From IMG/VR virus record IMGVR_UViG_3300047472_000088, positions 1 to 36,542 of that record: a stretch of 36,542 bases of DNA. One strand, 5' to 3'. The notes below the pieces were generated by a model. It searched no databases and was not told the origin of the DNA. It worked only from the letters and a program-made list of their open reading frames with translations. The DNA is from a virus. The position numbers were made by a program, and so were the translations under genes. This document shows positions 26,181-33,396 of this stretch, piece after piece. Every line of letters starts with the position of its first letter. Position 1 is the stretch's first letter.

Positions 26181-28144
26181 TGTCCCGCCCTCCGTGTCTC
26201 TTCCTCGAGATCGCGATCACTGCCGATCAGATCGCCCACGTAGCCGTTGAACTCCTGGTCGCCGACCATCAACTTCATGTGGCGCCGACCGCTCGGACCC
26301 TTGCCGCCGCTCTTCTTCGGAGCCGGCTTCGGGGCCGCAACGACGCCGAGGCCATTGCCGTAGGAACCGATCGCCGGCAGGTTCGCGATCGCCGCACGAA
26401 CAGCATTGATCTGCGCGAACGAGTCACCCGTGTCCACCGAGATCCGCGGACGGAACGACCGATCCAGCCCCGTCAACGTGGTCAGCAACTGCTGGGAAGA
26501 GTTCTTCGACTCCGGGAGACCCGGCGTGGTGAACCGTGGGGCGACCTTCTTCTGCCCCGTCCGCCCCAACGTGTTGCCGTAGTCCGCGACCTTGTCCTCA
26601 TTGCCAGTCACAACGACGCCGAGGTGCTGCTGTCCGCCGATCAGAGCCTTGGTCGCCTGGGTCAGATCCTTCGACTCATCGATCCACGCCTTGAAGCCAG
26701 CGGCCCTCCGTGGCGCCGTGGCGGCCATGAAGTCGGACTCGCTGCCGACGTGATCGAACGTGGCGTGATCGCCAGCGTGCGAGTCCTTGCTGCCATAGGT
26801 GACACCAGCAGCGAGACCGAGAGTCGTGAACAAGCCCGGGAACTTCGCGCCACCAGGCGCGCCACTGGGCAGGATCGGCGGGATGGCGCCCGGCTTGCCG
26901 CCGACACCAGGAACACCGGGGGCGCCGAAGCCGGGGTTGGTGACCACAACGGGCAGCGGCGCCGCCTTACTGATCGCACCCAGGAGGCCGCCCTTGGCGC
27001 CACCAGAACCGAGGAGCAGCGACGACGCACCGGTCTTCTGCGCTGCCAGCGCACCGAGGCCACCGACCGCGAGGCCCTTCTTCGCCCAGTCGGGCATGTC
27101 GTTGAACGCCTCGACGATGCCCTTCGCGTAGGGCAGCGCATCCTTCGCGACATCACGGACATCACCAAGAGCCGACGCCATCGCCGGCAGGAGCTCGTGA
27201 GCGAGCGGCTTCGTCTCGTCAACGAACGCGTGGATACCCGAGACGCCATCGTTCTGGAACCAGTCGACGAACTTCTCAGCAGCCGGCAGACCCTTGGTCA
27301 ACAGGGCGCCCTGGACGTCCTCGATCAGCGGGATCAGCGCCGTGCCGAACTTCTCCTCCAGGTTGCCCCAGGCGACGTCGACCTTCTCGCCCATCGTCGC
27401 CTGAGCCTCAGCGGCCCCACCGAACTCAGACTGCAGTTCGCGGAGGATGACCTTCTGGGCGTCAGAGACCTTGTTGTGCTCGAGCAGCGACTCGATGTTC
27501 TTCTTCTGCTGCTCGGTGAACGTGACACCAACCCGGGTGAGCGCCGTCAGGCCCTTCGCGGGGTCGTTCAGCGCCTTGCCGACGAGGATGCTCGACGACT
27601 TCAGGTCGAGCTTGTTGCCGCCCTGACCGCCAGCCATCGCAGCAGACATGTCCTCGGCGACCGCGACACCCTGACTGAAGATGTCGTTGTTCTTGCCGAC
27701 CTCGTTGCGGACGTTCTTGAACGTCAGCAACATGTTCGCGCCGCGCTGGATGACCTCGTCGTCCACGCCGGTCTTCAGCGACAGCTTCTCGGCGAGGCGG
27801 CCGACCTCGTTCGCGGTGACGCCCGCGGCCTGGCCGGTGGTCTTGATGACCTGCGCCGTCAGCGCCCCGACCTTCTGCGACTCCCGCGCCTCCGCAAGCG
27901 AGTCCTTGCCGATCTTGAAGATCGCCGCCGCGGACACGGTGAGAAGACCCGTGGTGAGCAGCGCAGCGCGCTTCGCGTGAGCGGTGAACGCCGACGCCAT
28001 CGACCGGCCAGCGGCGTCGCCGTACTTCCGGCCACCCGACGTGCCGGCAGCGACCAGGGCGCCAGACGAACCGTGCTCGAGCTTGCTCTGGAAGCCATCG
28101 AATGACGGGATGATCTGGAGGGCTGCGTACCCGGCGTCCTGCAT
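26177..28144 (-). CDS. Tape measure protein
   Basis: A 655-residue protein from ATG 28144. It has typical tape-measure features: long helical Ala-rich stretches (SMASAFTAHAKRAALLTTG), a conserved domain (SQKVGALTAQVIKTTGQAAG, VQALNDPAKGLTALTRVGV-like region, TFTEQQKKNIESLLEHNKVSDAQKVIL, GNLEEKFGTALIPLIEDVQG), a Gly/Pro-rich central segment and hydrophobic helices. At about 0.15 nm per residue the tail would be close to 100 nm. It follows the frameshifted chaperones, as in siphoviruses. The C-terminus is basic (KKSGGKGPSGRRHMKLM). Confidence 0.88.
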   Translation of the reverse strand: MQDAGYAALQIIPSFDGFQSKLEHGSSGALVAAGTSGGRKYGDAAGRSMASAFTAHAKRAALLTTGLLTVSAAAIFKIGKDSLAEARESQKVGALTAQVIKTTGQAAGVTANEVGRLAEKLSLKTGVDDEVIQRGANMLLTFKNVRNEVGKNNDIFSQGVAVAEDMSAAMAGGQGGNKLDLKSSSILVGKALNDPAKGLTALTRVGVTFTEQQKKNIESLLEHNKVSDAQKVILRELQSEFGGAAEAQATMGEKVDVAWGNLEEKFGTALIPLIEDVQGALLTKGLPAAEKFVDWFQNDGVSGIHAFVDETKPLAHELLPAMASALGDVRDVAKDALPYAKGIVEAFNDMPDWAKKGLAVGGLGALAAQKTGASSLLLGSGGAKGGLLGAISKAAPLPVVVTNPGFGAPGVPGVGGKPGAIPPILPSGAPGGAKFPGLFTTLGLAAGVTYGSKDSHAGDHATFDHVGSESDFMAATAPRRAAGFKAWIDESKDLTQATKALIGGQQHLGVVVTGNEDKVADYGNTLGRTGQKKVAPRFTTPGLPESKNSSQQLLTTLTGLDRSFRPRISVDTGDSFAQINAVRAAIANLPAIGSYGNGLGVVAAPKPAPKKSGGKGPSGRRHMKLMVGDQEFNGYVGDLIGSDRDLEEETRRAGQ

Positions 28145-28148
28145 CTGG

Positions 28149-28705
28149 TCACCCCCCGTTCGGTGGTCGCATGACGTTCGCGAGCGCGTCGTCGATGTCG
28201 GTGATCTGCTCGGTCTCGTCGGCCTCGGCCCGATCCCGGTCCAACGCGAGGTTCAGAAGCGACTGCGGATCAGACAGGACAACCTGCAGACGAACCCACA
28301 GTTGCCGCAGCGTCATCCGGTCCCGGTACAAGTCGGCCAAGTCGTGACCGAGCCGCCAGAACGAGCCCTCCAGGGCGTCCTCGTAGGTCAGGAGGACGGC
28401 GAGGAGGGCCCGGAGTTTCCCGAACTCCCCAGGCCCATCGCCTTCGCGATCGCAGTCACGAACTCGGACAGCTCGGACTCACTGGGGTCGATGTCGAAGA
28501 GGGCCTCGAACTGCTCGGCGCCAAGCATCACCTCAGCGACGACCACATCCGGGTCGGCCGCCGGCTGCCGGAACCCGTGCTGCAACCCCTTGAGGTGCGA
28601 CAGGTGGCGCTGCGTCGGAACCGACCAGGACCGACCGAAGTGGTCGAACGTGGTGGTCTCGTGGGTCGTCTCGGACTCGAGGGGGCTGGTGATGTCGTTG
28701 GACAT
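28149..28705 (-). CDS. Tail assembly chaperone GT fusion (-1 programmed frameshift)
   Basis: The long product of a -1 frameshift at GGGAAAC (minus strand 28421-28415; reading TCG GGA AAC in frame 0). After the slip, reading resumes at 28415 with LRALLAVLLTYEDALEGSFW and continues to RPPNGG at 28149, giving 97 + 88 residues. This matches the G/GT chaperone arrangement of lambda-like phages, which load the tape measure protein during tail assembly. The tape measure gene starts five bases after its stop. The frameshifted product is longer by its T domain. Confidence 0.88.
28388..28705 (-). CDS. Tail assembly chaperone G
   Basis: A 105-residue protein from ATG 28705 with an AAGGACC leader. It is acidic with a helical core (VVVAEVMLGAEQFEALFDID, then ELSEFVTAIAKAMGLG). 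Frame 0 ends in a Ser-rich tail (SSGNSGPSSPSS). It is the short product made by ribosomes that do not shift at GGGAAAC. The gene stands between the major tail protein region and the tape measure gene, the standard chaperone place. Confidence 0.85.
   Translation of the reverse strand: MSNDITSPLESETTHETTTFDHFGRSWSVPTQRHLSHLKGLQHGFRQPAADPDVVVAEVMLGAEQFEALFDIDPSESELSEFVTAIAKAMGLGSSGNSGPSSPSS
28415..28421 (-). promoter_or_regulatory. Slippery site for -1 frameshift
   Basis: GGGAAAC is a canonical XXXYYYZ heptamer placed in frame (G GGA AAC) nine codons before the frame-0 stop. The -1 frame is open from well before the site to 28149 and contains protein-like sequence, which confirms that it is used. 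Confidence 0.88.
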
Positions 28706-28752
28706 GCGGGGTCCTTCCGGGTTGCGGGATAGCGGGATGGGTGAAGAAAGCA

Positions 28753-28783
28753 GGGGCCGGCCTCCCGCATGAGGACCGGCCCC
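28753..28783 (-). terminator. Hairpin/terminator after the major tail region
   Basis: An 8-bp stem GGGGCCGG / CCGGCCCC (28753-28760 with 28776-28783) is extended by CCTC / GAGG inside. On the minus strand it is followed by TGCTTTCTTC. It lies between the 57-residue gene and tail chaperone G and may cut down transcription after the abundant capsid and tail-tube genes. Confidence 0.6.
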
Positions 28784-28798
28784 CGCCGTACTTGGGTG

Positions 28799-28972
28799 CT
28801 ACTCGGGGTAGCGGGCGAGGCGACGCTTCACGAGCGACGCAGCCTTCTCGGCCGGCAGGGTGCGGCGCTCACCGAGCCGGGCGCCGTGCGACGCCGACAG
28901 GAAGATGACCTCCCGCTCCTCGACCGAAGCCTCGACGGCCTCCGGGGACTCGGCAGACGAAGAGCGGCCCAT
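28799..28972 (-). CDS. Small protein after the major tail gene
   Basis: A 57-residue protein from ATG 28972, whose A is shared with the stop of the major tail gene. It has an acidic start (AESPEAVEASVEEREV), a β-strand (VIFLSASHG), then LGERRTLPAEKAASLVKRRLARYPE. The second half resembles small DUF7302-type phage proteins in which a short strand is followed by an LPxxxAxxLV helix. The function is unknown. Confidence 0.6.
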   Translation of the reverse strand: MGRSSSAESPEAVEASVEEREVIFLSASHGARLGERRTLPAEKAASLVKRRLARYPE

Positions 28973-29583
28973 CACGCCTTCTCCCCCAGGTAGTACGACC
29001 ACAGCTTCGGGCGACCATCCGCCGACAGATCCGTCGGGTCAGGCATGACCCGCAGCGTCACCGACCGCAGCGACTCCTTGTTGCCGAACGACCGACTGAT
29101 CGACTCGATCACCGCGTGGTTCTTCGTGATGTACCGCTCGCAGTCCACCGCGTTCTCACGGTGGAACCCCACGAGGTACTTCTTCGTGGGATCACGCTGC
29201 GCCAGGTCACCCGAGATCACACCGCTGGCGTCCGTCAGGTCGCTGACGTCATAGATGATCCCCAACGTCGTCAGGGTCGTCTCCTTCGCCGTGAACGTGA
29301 TCGTCTCCGACTGGTCGCTGAACGACAGCGCATAGATGCCGAACCCGGCCGCGCTGTGCGGAGTCGTGGTGATCGACTCCGAACCGTCGTCGAACGGGGT
29401 GTCGTCCGCCAGTGCGCCGACCGGGTCCCACTGGCCGGTCACGGGGGTGCCGGTGGGGTTGTTCAGGGTGAACGCCTCATTGCCGTCCGGTACGTCCGCC
29501 GTCAGCCCACCGAGCAGAACGGCGAACTGGCTCCAGACACGTGCCTTGGCGGTGGGGTCACCGAAGAAGGGCTGAGTGGCCAT
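28972..29583 (-). CDS. Major tail protein
   Basis: A 203-residue protein from ATG 29583, preceded by GAAGGAG. It is β-rich throughout (SITTTPHSAAGFGIYALSFSD, ETITFTAKETTLTTLG, RYITKNHAVIESISRS, SVTLRVMPDPTDLS), with the lengths and pattern of siphovirus tail-tube proteins. It is preceded by the tail terminator gene and followed by the chaperones, as expected. It forms the hollow tail tube around the tape measure protein. Confidence 0.82.
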   Translation of the reverse strand: MATQPFFGDPTAKARVWSQFAVLLGGLTADVPDGNEAFTLNNPTGTPVTGQWDPVGALADDTPFDDGSESITTTPHSAAGFGIYALSFSDQSETITFTAKETTLTTLGIIYDVSDLTDASGVISGDLAQRDPTKKYLVGFHRENAVDCERYITKNHAVIESISRSFGNKESLRSVTLRVMPDPTDLSADGRPKLWSYYLGEKA

Positions 29584-29622
29584 TCCGGGTCTCCTTCATG
29601 TGCTCGATGGGTTGCGGGAGGA

Positions 29623-30003
29623 TCAGGGAGCCACGGCATGTAGCGCGAGGCTGACGGTGAAAGTGCAGAACGGAAGCTTGGTCCCGGGGTCGACGCCGAT
29701 CATTCGGCCGGCGCCGCGGTCGACACGCCAGGTGTTCGGCGAGGACCAGCGCAGGAGACGAGCTCGCAGGCCGGCGGCGATGTCCTGTGCGTCCACGTCG
29801 TAGCCCTTGGGCGCCCAGACCGTGACGCGCATGACGGCGTCTTCGCGGTTGTCGGCGTCGGTAGGGGTGCCGTCCCAGGCGAACTGGACGTAGGGCAGTC
29901 GGATGGCGGCGATCGGCTCGGCGTTGCCCCACGTGGTGCGCGCCGGGAGGTTCGCGGCGTCGCCGTCGAGGAACGCCTTCATCTCAACCTGCGGGTTAGC
30001 CAT
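29623..30003 (-). CDS. Tail terminator protein
   Basis: A 126-residue protein from ATG 30003. Its pattern fits tail terminators (gpU-like): helical start (MKAFLDGDAANLPART), β-strands with PYVQFAWDGTPTDADNREDAVMRVTVWAPKG, a helix (QDIAAGLRARLLRW) and a final strand (FCTFTVSLALHAVAP). It caps the tube and joins it to the head. Its start shares the A of the preceding stop. Placement before the major tail gene supports the call. Confidence 0.75.
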   Translation of the reverse strand: MANPQVEMKAFLDGDAANLPARTTWGNAEPIAAIRLPYVQFAWDGTPTDADNREDAVMRVTVWAPKGYDVDAQDIAAGLRARLLRWSSPNTWRVDRGAGRMIGVDPGTKLPFCTFTVSLALHAVAP

Positions 30004-30311
30004 CAGGCACCGCCCTTCACGTTGAGCCCGGCGGCGGACGCTGCCCGGGTGAGCGCGCCGTGCTTGGCCTGGACGGCGATCCCCGCGGGGTGGGCGAGGA
30101 TGACGCTGGCGTGCGCGCGGTCCGTCACCGTGGTCGAGACCGTCACCGGGAGCGGGATCTGGCCGCTGCCCTTCAAGGGGCCGACCGTGAAGCCCTGGCC
30201 GCGAACGTTCTCCGCGATCTCGTCGGCCGCCTTCGCGACCAGCGCCTGCATCTCACCGGACTTGAGGATCGCGGCGATGCCCGCGCGGTTGAGCTTGACG
30301 TTGTTCGTCAC
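30003..30311 (-). CDS. Neck / head-tail joining protein (HK97 gp10-like)
   Basis: A 102-residue protein from GTG 30311 (GTGA overlap). It has the gp10-like outline: KLNRAGIAAILKSGEMQALVAKAADEIAENVR, two β-strands (VTVSTTVTDRAHASVILAHP) and an AVQAKHGALTRAASAAG end. Such proteins finish the neck between connector and tail terminator. The longer reading to 30377 would run into the connector gene. Confidence 0.75.
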   Translation of the reverse strand: MTNNVKLNRAGIAAILKSGEMQALVAKAADEIAENVRGQGFTVGPLKGSGQIPLPVTVSTTVTDRAHASVILAHPAGIAVQAKHGALTRAASAAGLNVKGGA

Positions 30312-30835
30312 AGCGCGATCGCTGGCTTCGGCAGCGCGTAGCGCGACAGGATCTCGCGGTCTGTCTTCGTCATCCATATCCGACCAGAGGACGCGACGAG
30401 CGGCTGAGCGAAGGGGCCTGCGATGTCCGCCGAGACACCCACGGGGGGCGCCTCGAGTGTGGCGGCGACCATGCCCGCCACTACCCGGACGACCGGGTCG
30501 GGGACCGCGGCCGTCACCGTGAAGTCGACAACCACCTCACACCCCGACAGGCCGTAGACGGTGGACCCGCGGACCGTGTAACCGGCGACCTCTGACTCCG
30601 AGCCGTCCGTGTTGATCGCACGGACAGCAGTGACCTCGGCGACCGCAGCGGGCAGGCGAACCCTCCCGCTGCGAACGACACGGGACATCGAGTAGGCGCC
30701 CGTCGCGAACTTCCGGCGCGTGAACGCCTCAACCTCCGCCGAGGCGAGGACGAGCAGACCAGCGGCCCGCTCGTCCTCACCCACGGCCAGGGGGCGGCCA
30801 AGCATGGCCTCGACATCAGATGTATCGGCAAGCAT
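30308..30835 (-). CDS. Head-tail connector protein (gp6-like)
   Basis: A 175-residue protein; ATG 30835 has AAGGGG at usable spacing, while ATG 30841 would have it one base away. It has the gp6-like start (TSDVEAMLGRPLAVGEDERAAGLLVLASAEVEAFTRR), β-strands (GRVRLPAAVAEVTAVRAI, YTVRGSTVYGLSG) and a C-terminal end (GRIWMTKTDREILSRY). It docks on the portal and starts the neck. Neighbours are the small H1-like gene and the neck gene. Confidence 0.78.
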   Translation of the reverse strand: MLADTSDVEAMLGRPLAVGEDERAAGLLVLASAEVEAFTRRKFATGAYSMSRVVRSGRVRLPAAVAEVTAVRAINTDGSESEVAGYTVRGSTVYGLSGCEVVVDFTVTAAVPDPVVRVVAGMVAATLEAPPVGVSADIAGPFAQPLVASSGRIWMTKTDREILSRYALPKPAIAL

Positions 30836-30865
30836 GGCCATCCCCTTTCCGTTGAGCCGGGTCGA

Positions 30866-31036
30866 TCAGGCGGTGGCGGCGGCCTTCTTGGCCGTGGTCT
30901 TCTTCGCGGGTGGCGTCTTCTTCGCGGGCTCGTCGTCGGGCGCAACGGTCCAGCCGTTCTGGAGCCACTTCTCGACGATCTCGTCCGGAACGTTCTTGCT
31001 CACGCCCGCGATGGACGGGTGGTTGACTCGGGGCAT
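30866..31036 (-). CDS. Small protein with histone H1-like tail
   Basis: A 56-residue protein from ATG 31036, with AGAAGG upstream. The first part (MPRVNHPSIAGVSKNVPDEIVEKWLQNGWTV) resembles small head proteins of the DUF7302 type. The last 18 residues are Lys/Ala/Thr/Pro-rich (AKKTPPAKKTTAKKAAA), as in H1 histone tails, and may touch DNA inside the head. It directly follows the capsid gene. The function is unknown. Confidence 0.6.
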   Translation of the reverse strand: MPRVNHPSIAGVSKNVPDEIVEKWLQNGWTVAPDDEPAKKTPPAKKTTAKKAAATA

Positions 31037-31057
31037 TGCGATTCCTTCTCTTGTGGG

Positions 31058-31090
31058 GAGGTGCGCCGCAGGAGCGCTGCGGCACACCTC
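31058..31090. other. Hairpin after the major capsid gene
   Basis: A 6-bp stem (GAGGTG / CACCTC) and a 7-bp stem (GCCGCAG / CTGCGGC) separated by one mismatch form a strong hairpin between the capsid stop and the next gene. No T-tract follows, so it is more likely to protect the capsid mRNA 3' end or set a processing point than to terminate. Confidence 0.5.
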
Positions 31091-31107
31091 CACGAAGCCA
31101 CCTACGA

Positions 31108-31971
31108 TCAGGGGGTGGCGTCGAACTCGACGGTCGCCAGGCAGGTCGCGCGGACCACCTTGGCGCCGTAGACGTGCAGACCCTTGACGCCCTCGGCGAA
31201 GCGGTTCTCGCGGTCGACGGCCTTGACCTTGAGGATCTGCTCCGCGAACGTGGTCGCCAGGCGGCTGCCCGCGATCACGGCGCCGCCAGTCGCGGCAGCG
31301 TCGGTCACGGTCGGCATGTTGTTGCTCTTGTAGAGCGACAGGCCGGCGATCTCGCCGACGAAGCCCTTCCCGCGAACCTCGGCACCCTGGACGTCGCCCG
31401 GAGCCACGAACTCGTCGAGCTTGAGCACGCGGCCGTACAGGGACGGCTTGAGGACGGCGAAGCGGTCCTCCTCGGGCACGTTGGCCTCGTCGAGCACGAC
31501 CGACAGGTCCACGAACCCGTCGTAGAGGTTGCGCTTCGTGGTGTGGATCGCGACCGTACCGAGGTCGTTTGCGGTCCCCTGAGCGGCGGCCGACATGAGA
31601 GACAGCAGGAAAGCGTCCGCGACATCGCGGAGCTGATACGCCGCGTTGTCGACGGCCTGGTCGAGAGCGGACTTGCCGCCCTTCTTCTCCTGCGCCGCCT
31701 CGATGTTGTCGAGCTCGACGGCGAAGTACTTCGCCTGGTCGATGAGCAGCGAGCGAGTCGCGTCGTCGATGTCCTCCCACGTGATGTCACTGTGGGCGGT
31801 GTAGGAGCCGATAGTGACGTCGTTGATCGAGGTGATCTTGACGGAGTCGCCCTCGCGCTGGATCTCGCCCTCGTAGTCGCGGTTCACGAGACCACCAGCG
31901 ACAGCGGCCTTGCGCAGCGCGACGAGGAGCTTGGCCGACCAGAGGTCGGGGACAAAGTTGGTGACAGCCAT
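31108..31971 (-). CDS. Major capsid protein
   Basis: A 287-residue protein from ATG 31971 with AAAGG upstream. It has the HK97-fold outline: an N-arm and start (VPDLWSAKLLVALRKAAVAGGLVNRDYEG), E-loop region (DSVKITSINDVTIGSYTAHSDIT), spine helix (SLLIDQAKYFAVELDNIEAAQEKK, then YQLRDVADAFLLSLMSAAA), and a P-domain with VVLDEANVPEEDRFAVLKPSLYGRVLK. Length is typical for a subunit with a separate scaffold, which is encoded just upstream. It forms the icosahedral shell. Confidence 0.88.
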   Translation of the reverse strand: MAVTNFVPDLWSAKLLVALRKAAVAGGLVNRDYEGEIQREGDSVKITSINDVTIGSYTAHSDITWEDIDDATRSLLIDQAKYFAVELDNIEAAQEKKGGKSALDQAVDNAAYQLRDVADAFLLSLMSAAAQGTANDLGTVAIHTTKRNLYDGFVDLSVVLDEANVPEEDRFAVLKPSLYGRVLKLDEFVAPGDVQGAEVRGKGFVGEIAGLSLYKSNNMPTVTDAAATGGAVIAGSRLATTFAEQILKVKAVDRENRFAEGVKGLHVYGAKVVRATCLATVEFDATP

Positions 31972-31999
31972 GATGGGCTACCTTTCGGTTCGGGAGTGG

Positions 32000-32575
32000 T
32001 TAGGAGCCCGAGACCAGATCGTTGAACTGCCCACGGTCGTGGGCGGCGACGATCTCCTCGGGGGTCATTCGCTTCATGTCCGCTTCGGTGAGCTGGCCGG
32101 CCTTCGCGCCGACGTCCTCACCTCTGTCGCCACCGCCGAAGTCGGGCTTTGGCTTGTTCGCCGCGGCCGTCTTGATGCGCGCGGACAGCCTCTCGGCGCG
32201 TGCATCAATCTCCTCGGGGGTGCCGTGCGTGCCGAGCAGCTCGAGGTCTTCCTCGGTCAGCCCGTGCTTGACGGCGGCCTTGACGCGGGCGAGTTCGGCG
32301 GCCGTCTCGGCGGCCTCCCGCTTCGCCTTGACCGCGTCATCCACGGCCTTCTGCGTCTCGGTCTTCTGAGACTCCTCGAACTCATCGAAGCGCTTCGCCT
32401 TGTCGGCGTTCGCCTTCGCTGCGTCCTCGTGCTTCCGCGCGAACGCCTTCCACTTCTCGGCCTCGCTCTGCCAGTTCTTCTCGCCACCCGTGTCGGGGGC
32501 GGGAGTCTCGGCGGGCGGGGTGTCAGCGGCGGGCGCCTCGGTTGCCGGCGTCTCGGGGGTGGTGGTGTCGGACAT
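32000..32575 (-). CDS. Scaffolding protein
   Basis: A 191-residue protein from ATG 32575, preceded by AGGGAG. It is highly charged and helical: a Pro/Thr-rich start (TPETPATEAPAADTPPAET), a long coiled coil (WQSEAEKWKAFARKHEDAAKANADKAKRFDEFEES, then VKAKREAAETAAELARVKAAV) and a C-terminal motif (TEADMKRMTPEEIVAAHDRGQFNDLV). It guides capsid assembly and then leaves. It lies directly before the capsid gene. Confidence 0.85.
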   Translation of the reverse strand: MSDTTTPETPATEAPAADTPPAETPAPDTGGEKNWQSEAEKWKAFARKHEDAAKANADKAKRFDEFEESQKTETQKAVDDAVKAKREAAETAAELARVKAAVKHGLTEEDLELLGTHGTPEEIDARAERLSARIKTAAANKPKPDFGGGDRGEDVGAKAGQLTEADMKRMTPEEIVAAHDRGQFNDLVSGS

Positions 32576-32637
32576 GTTCGCTCCCTGTCGGGTTCGTGGG
32601 TTGCCCATGCGGGCGGCCTCGCTGAATGCGAGGAAGA

Positions 32638-33396
32638 TCAGTTGTCCAGCACAGAGACGCCGGAGAAGTGCTGGCCGCGGACAGCCAGCACGGGGCCGAG
32701 CTCGCCGTGCTCCCGGACGATGAGCTGCTTGCGGTAGTCCGGGGCGCGACCGCCAGAGTCGGACTCGCCGAGCCGCTCCTCGACCGCCTCGTGAGTGGCC
32801 GTCAGTTGCTCGGAGCCATCGAAGTCGTCGGGTGCCGCTTCCACGCCGCAGTCGCAGCCGGGGTGGATCGGCATCAGGTCGTCGGTCGCGTAGGTCTGGG
32901 TCGACGCGATGTAGCAGAGAGCGCAGTTCAGCCCGCCAGACAGTGTCCGGATGTAGCGGGTGACGCCCGCGCCCCTGAATGACGCCTGCGCCGTGTGCGT
33001 CTTCGCCAACTGCAGGTCCGACAGAGTGATGTCGACCAGCCGAGCAGCACCAGCCGAAACCGCGGCGTCGTAGACCAGGCCCTCAGCGAGCTTCGTGCGG
33101 ACCGTGACAAACGGGCGAGCGTAGACCTCGGCGACCGGCACCCCACGGAGGGCATCTGTGTCGATCGGCCCCAATGGACGAGTGCCGAGCTTCCGGGCGA
33201 GGTAGGCGTCCGTCAGCGACGAGACCTGACGGCGCCCAGCCAGCACAACCGGGACAACCGACTTCAGGAACCGGGCCAGGTCGGCGTCCCGGTACTCCCC
33301 GGCCGCGTAACGAGCGGTGACGAACTGCTCCAGGCGAGCCCGAGTCGCCTTGACCTGCGCGACGTAAGCCGCGTCAAGCCGGGACGACGTCGCCAC
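32638..33396 (-). CDS. MuF-like minor capsid protein
   Basis: A 252-residue protein from GTG 33396 that overlaps the portal gene by 23 bp. The helical start (QVKATRARLEQFVTARYA) and the C-terminal CALCYIAS, LMPIHPGCDCG motif (a Cys/His zinc-like site) match phage Mu F-like head morphogenesis proteins. MuF proteins sit by the portal and may enter the cell with DNA. The following ORF end (LIVREHGELGPVLAV) is phage-specific. No other protease gene is visible, so any maturation protease could be this protein or absent. Confidence 0.75.
   Translation of the reverse strand: MATSSRLDAAYVAQVKATRARLEQFVTARYAAGEYRDADLARFLKSVVPVVLAGRRQVSSLTDAYLARKLGTRPLGPIDTDALRGVPVAEVYARPFVTVRTKLAEGLVYDAAVSAGAARLVDITLSDLQLAKTHTAQASFRGAGVTRYIRTLSGGLNCALCYIASTQTYATDDLMPIHPGCDCGVEAAPDDFDGSEQLTATHEAVEERLGESDSGGRAPDYRKQLIVREHGELGPVLAVRGQHFSGVSVLDN

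Noticed and set aside
24744-26243. 499-codon plus-strand frame opposite a minor tail gene
   Set aside because: Arg/His-rich composition and exact overlap with the DNRLRE-type tail gene show it is a shadow.
26279-28105. 608-codon open frame on the plus strand opposite the tape measure gene
   Set aside because: It is the high-GC antisense shadow of a clear tape measure protein; it is Arg-rich with no domain pattern.
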